NCBI RefSeq assembly: GCF_015353075.1 | Contig: NZ_CP064188.1 | Coordinates: 620,001 to 684,000 of the forward strand | Reading direction: 5' to 3' | Length of the DNA: 64,000 nucleotides | Source: Rhizobium sp. 007 | GTDB lineage: Bacteria; Pseudomonadota; Alphaproteobacteria; Rhizobiales; Rhizobiaceae | Shown here: piece after piece, positions 63,190 to 64,000 of the stretch | Numbering within the stretch: the first letter of the stretch is position 1 | Layout of the letters: each line of letters begins with the position of its first letter | Made by a program: the position numbers and the translations under genes | Notes under the pieces: model-generated | Told to the model about the DNA's origin: nothing | Database searches by the model: none | Seen by the model: only the letters and a program-made list of their open reading frames with translations

Positions 63190-64000
63190 TCAGTCTCCGA
63201 GGAGCTGACGGTCGTCGCCGTCGCGGTGCGCGACCAATTGTTGCTTGATACGTCTTAGCGTTACCGCCGCCTTCGGCTGGATGGCATAGGCGACAAGGCT
63301 CGCGATGATGTCGACGGTTGCGATATAGGCGATGCGGGTCGAGGTGGGGCGGAATATATTGTTTCCTTCCGGCAGGTCGATCGGCACCAAGATCTCGGCC
63401 GCCGCTGCCACCGGGCTTCCGGTCTGCGTCAGTGCAATCGTCGTGACTTTGGCTTCGCGCGCCAGCCCGAAAGCGCGAACGAGCTCGGCATTGCGCCCCG
63501 AAAAGGACGAGCCGATCAGCACGTCGCCCGCGCGCGCTGCCGCCGCCATCATCAGCTGCATGCTGTGGTCCGAACTTGCCGTGATGCGCAGTCCTAGGCG
63601 AAAGAGGCGGTTCTGGAATTCGTCGGCGATCATCGAGGAGTTGCCACCCGAACCGAAGGCATAGATCATATCCGCCTTGGCGATCCGGTCGGCGGCGCGT
63701 TCGATTGCGGCGATGTCAAGCGAACGGTGCAGGAGGAACAGCGCGTTCTGGGCCTTGGTGATGATGTCCTGCGCAACGTCGGCGGGATCGCTGCTTTTGG
63801 ACTCGGGCTTCAGATAACGGACGCCGATATGCGCCGTGCGGGCGAGTTGGACCTTGAAGTCAGAGAAGCTTTCGCAGCCGAGACGGCGGCAGAAACGCGT
63901 GACGGTCGGCGGCGAGACCTCGGCCTTCTCCGCAAGCTCGATGATGGAGGCGTTCACGGCAAATTCGAAATCGTTGACGATGATTTCGGCAATCCGGTTC
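63190..64000 (-). CDS. MurR/RpiR-family regulator, 5' end outside window
   Basis: The frame stays open to the right edge of the window, so the gene is partial; the apparent GTG start at 63957 is internal. Readable: NRIAEIIVNDFEFAVNASIIELAEKAEVSPPTVTRFCRRLG (helix-turn-helix, in part) and a SIS domain from about residue 120 (MIYAFGSGGNSSMIADEFQNR; LIGSSFSGRNAELVRAFGLA) that binds phosphosugars. RpiR proteins regulate amino-sugar or sugar-acid use, which fits the GH20 hexosaminidase operon that follows. Confidence 0.92.
   Translation of the reverse strand, partial: NRIAEIIVNDFEFAVNASIIELAEKAEVSPPTVTRFCRRLGCESFSDFKVQLARTAHIGVRYLKPESKSSDPADVAQDIITKAQNALFLLHRSLDIAAIERAADRIAKADMIYAFGSGGNSSMIADEFQNRLFRLGLRITASSDHSMQLMMAAAARAGDVLIGSSFSGRNAELVRAFGLAREAKVTTIALTQTGSPVAAAAEILVPIDLPEGNNIFRPTSTRIAYIATVDIIASLVAYAIQPKAAVTLRRIKQQLVAHRDGDDRQLLGD

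Overview
The window is GC-rich DNA of the kind found in Rhizobiaceae (Rhizobium, Sinorhizobium/Ensifer, Agrobacterium). The reasons are an imuA-imuB-dnaE2 cassette behind an alphaproteobacterial GAAC-N7-GAAC LexA box, many LysR/LacI/RpiR/MocR-regulated uptake operons with ATGA-coupled genes, and protein families typical of the group. No rRNA, tRNA, CRISPR array, replication origin or complete insertion sequence was seen. The mix of catabolic islands, pseudogenes, toxin-antitoxin genes and IS scars suits a secondary replicon or an accessory chromosomal region; this is an inference, not a proof.

Layout. 0-0.6 kb: end of an antitoxin gene and a VapC/FitB-type PIN toxin. 0.6-6.8 kb: a decayed MNT-HEPN remnant, then SOS-type mutagenesis genes imuA, imuB and dnaE2. 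7.2-14.4 kb: the most unusual block, with two small secreted proteins of unknown function, an XRE-like regulator, two exported caspase-like (C14) proteins and an exported trypsin-like zymogen. 14.4-16.4 kb: IS3-family transposase remnant and an intact MNT-HEPN protein. 16.5-17.5 kb: GH25 lysozyme-like lipoprotein. 17.6-24.0 kb: M20 amidohydrolase plus a one-permease amino-acid ABC transporter and an extra binding-protein-like gene, read divergently from a MocR regulator. 24-31.9 kb: regulators, TTC38-like TPR protein, DsrE protein, Ca2+/H+ antiporter, methyltransferase, a frameshifted aldose 1-epimerase and an epimerase remnant. 32-42.5 kb: stress and redox genes (msrB-msrA, hydrolase-OsmC fusion, FMN reductase) mixed with LysR and PadR regulators, a frameshifted aldo/keto reductase and small unknowns. 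42.6-49.7 kb: LysR and a divergent catabolic operon (RraA-like aldolase, 2-hydroxyacid dehydrogenase, atypical SDR, MFS transporter, RidA) followed by a metallo-beta-lactamase-fold hydrolase. 50.5-57 kb: LacI regulator with two clear operators and a CUT1 sugar ABC operon ending in a GH63-like glycosidase, best guess glucosylglycerate or mannosylglycerate use. 57.3-64 kb: sugar-efflux-like MFS, M81 peptidase, GH20 hexosaminidase, SDR and an RpiR regulator running off the end, probably part of an amino-sugar operon.

How genes work together. Three import-and-catabolism units have their own regulators: MocR with the M20/ABC genes, LysR with the RraA-dehydrogenase-MFS genes, and LacI with the ABC-GH63 genes. 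In each, transport and the first enzymes are co-transcribed. The SOS cassette responds to DNA damage through LexA. The protease block at 7-14 kb has no obvious metabolic partner. It combines exported caspase folds with a trypsin precursor whose predicted activation site is after arginine, the residue preferred by characterised bacterial and plant caspase homologues, so a periplasmic proteolytic relay is a reasonable, untested idea.

Limits: all assignments come from reading motifs by eye. No similarity search, structure prediction or base-composition calculation was run.
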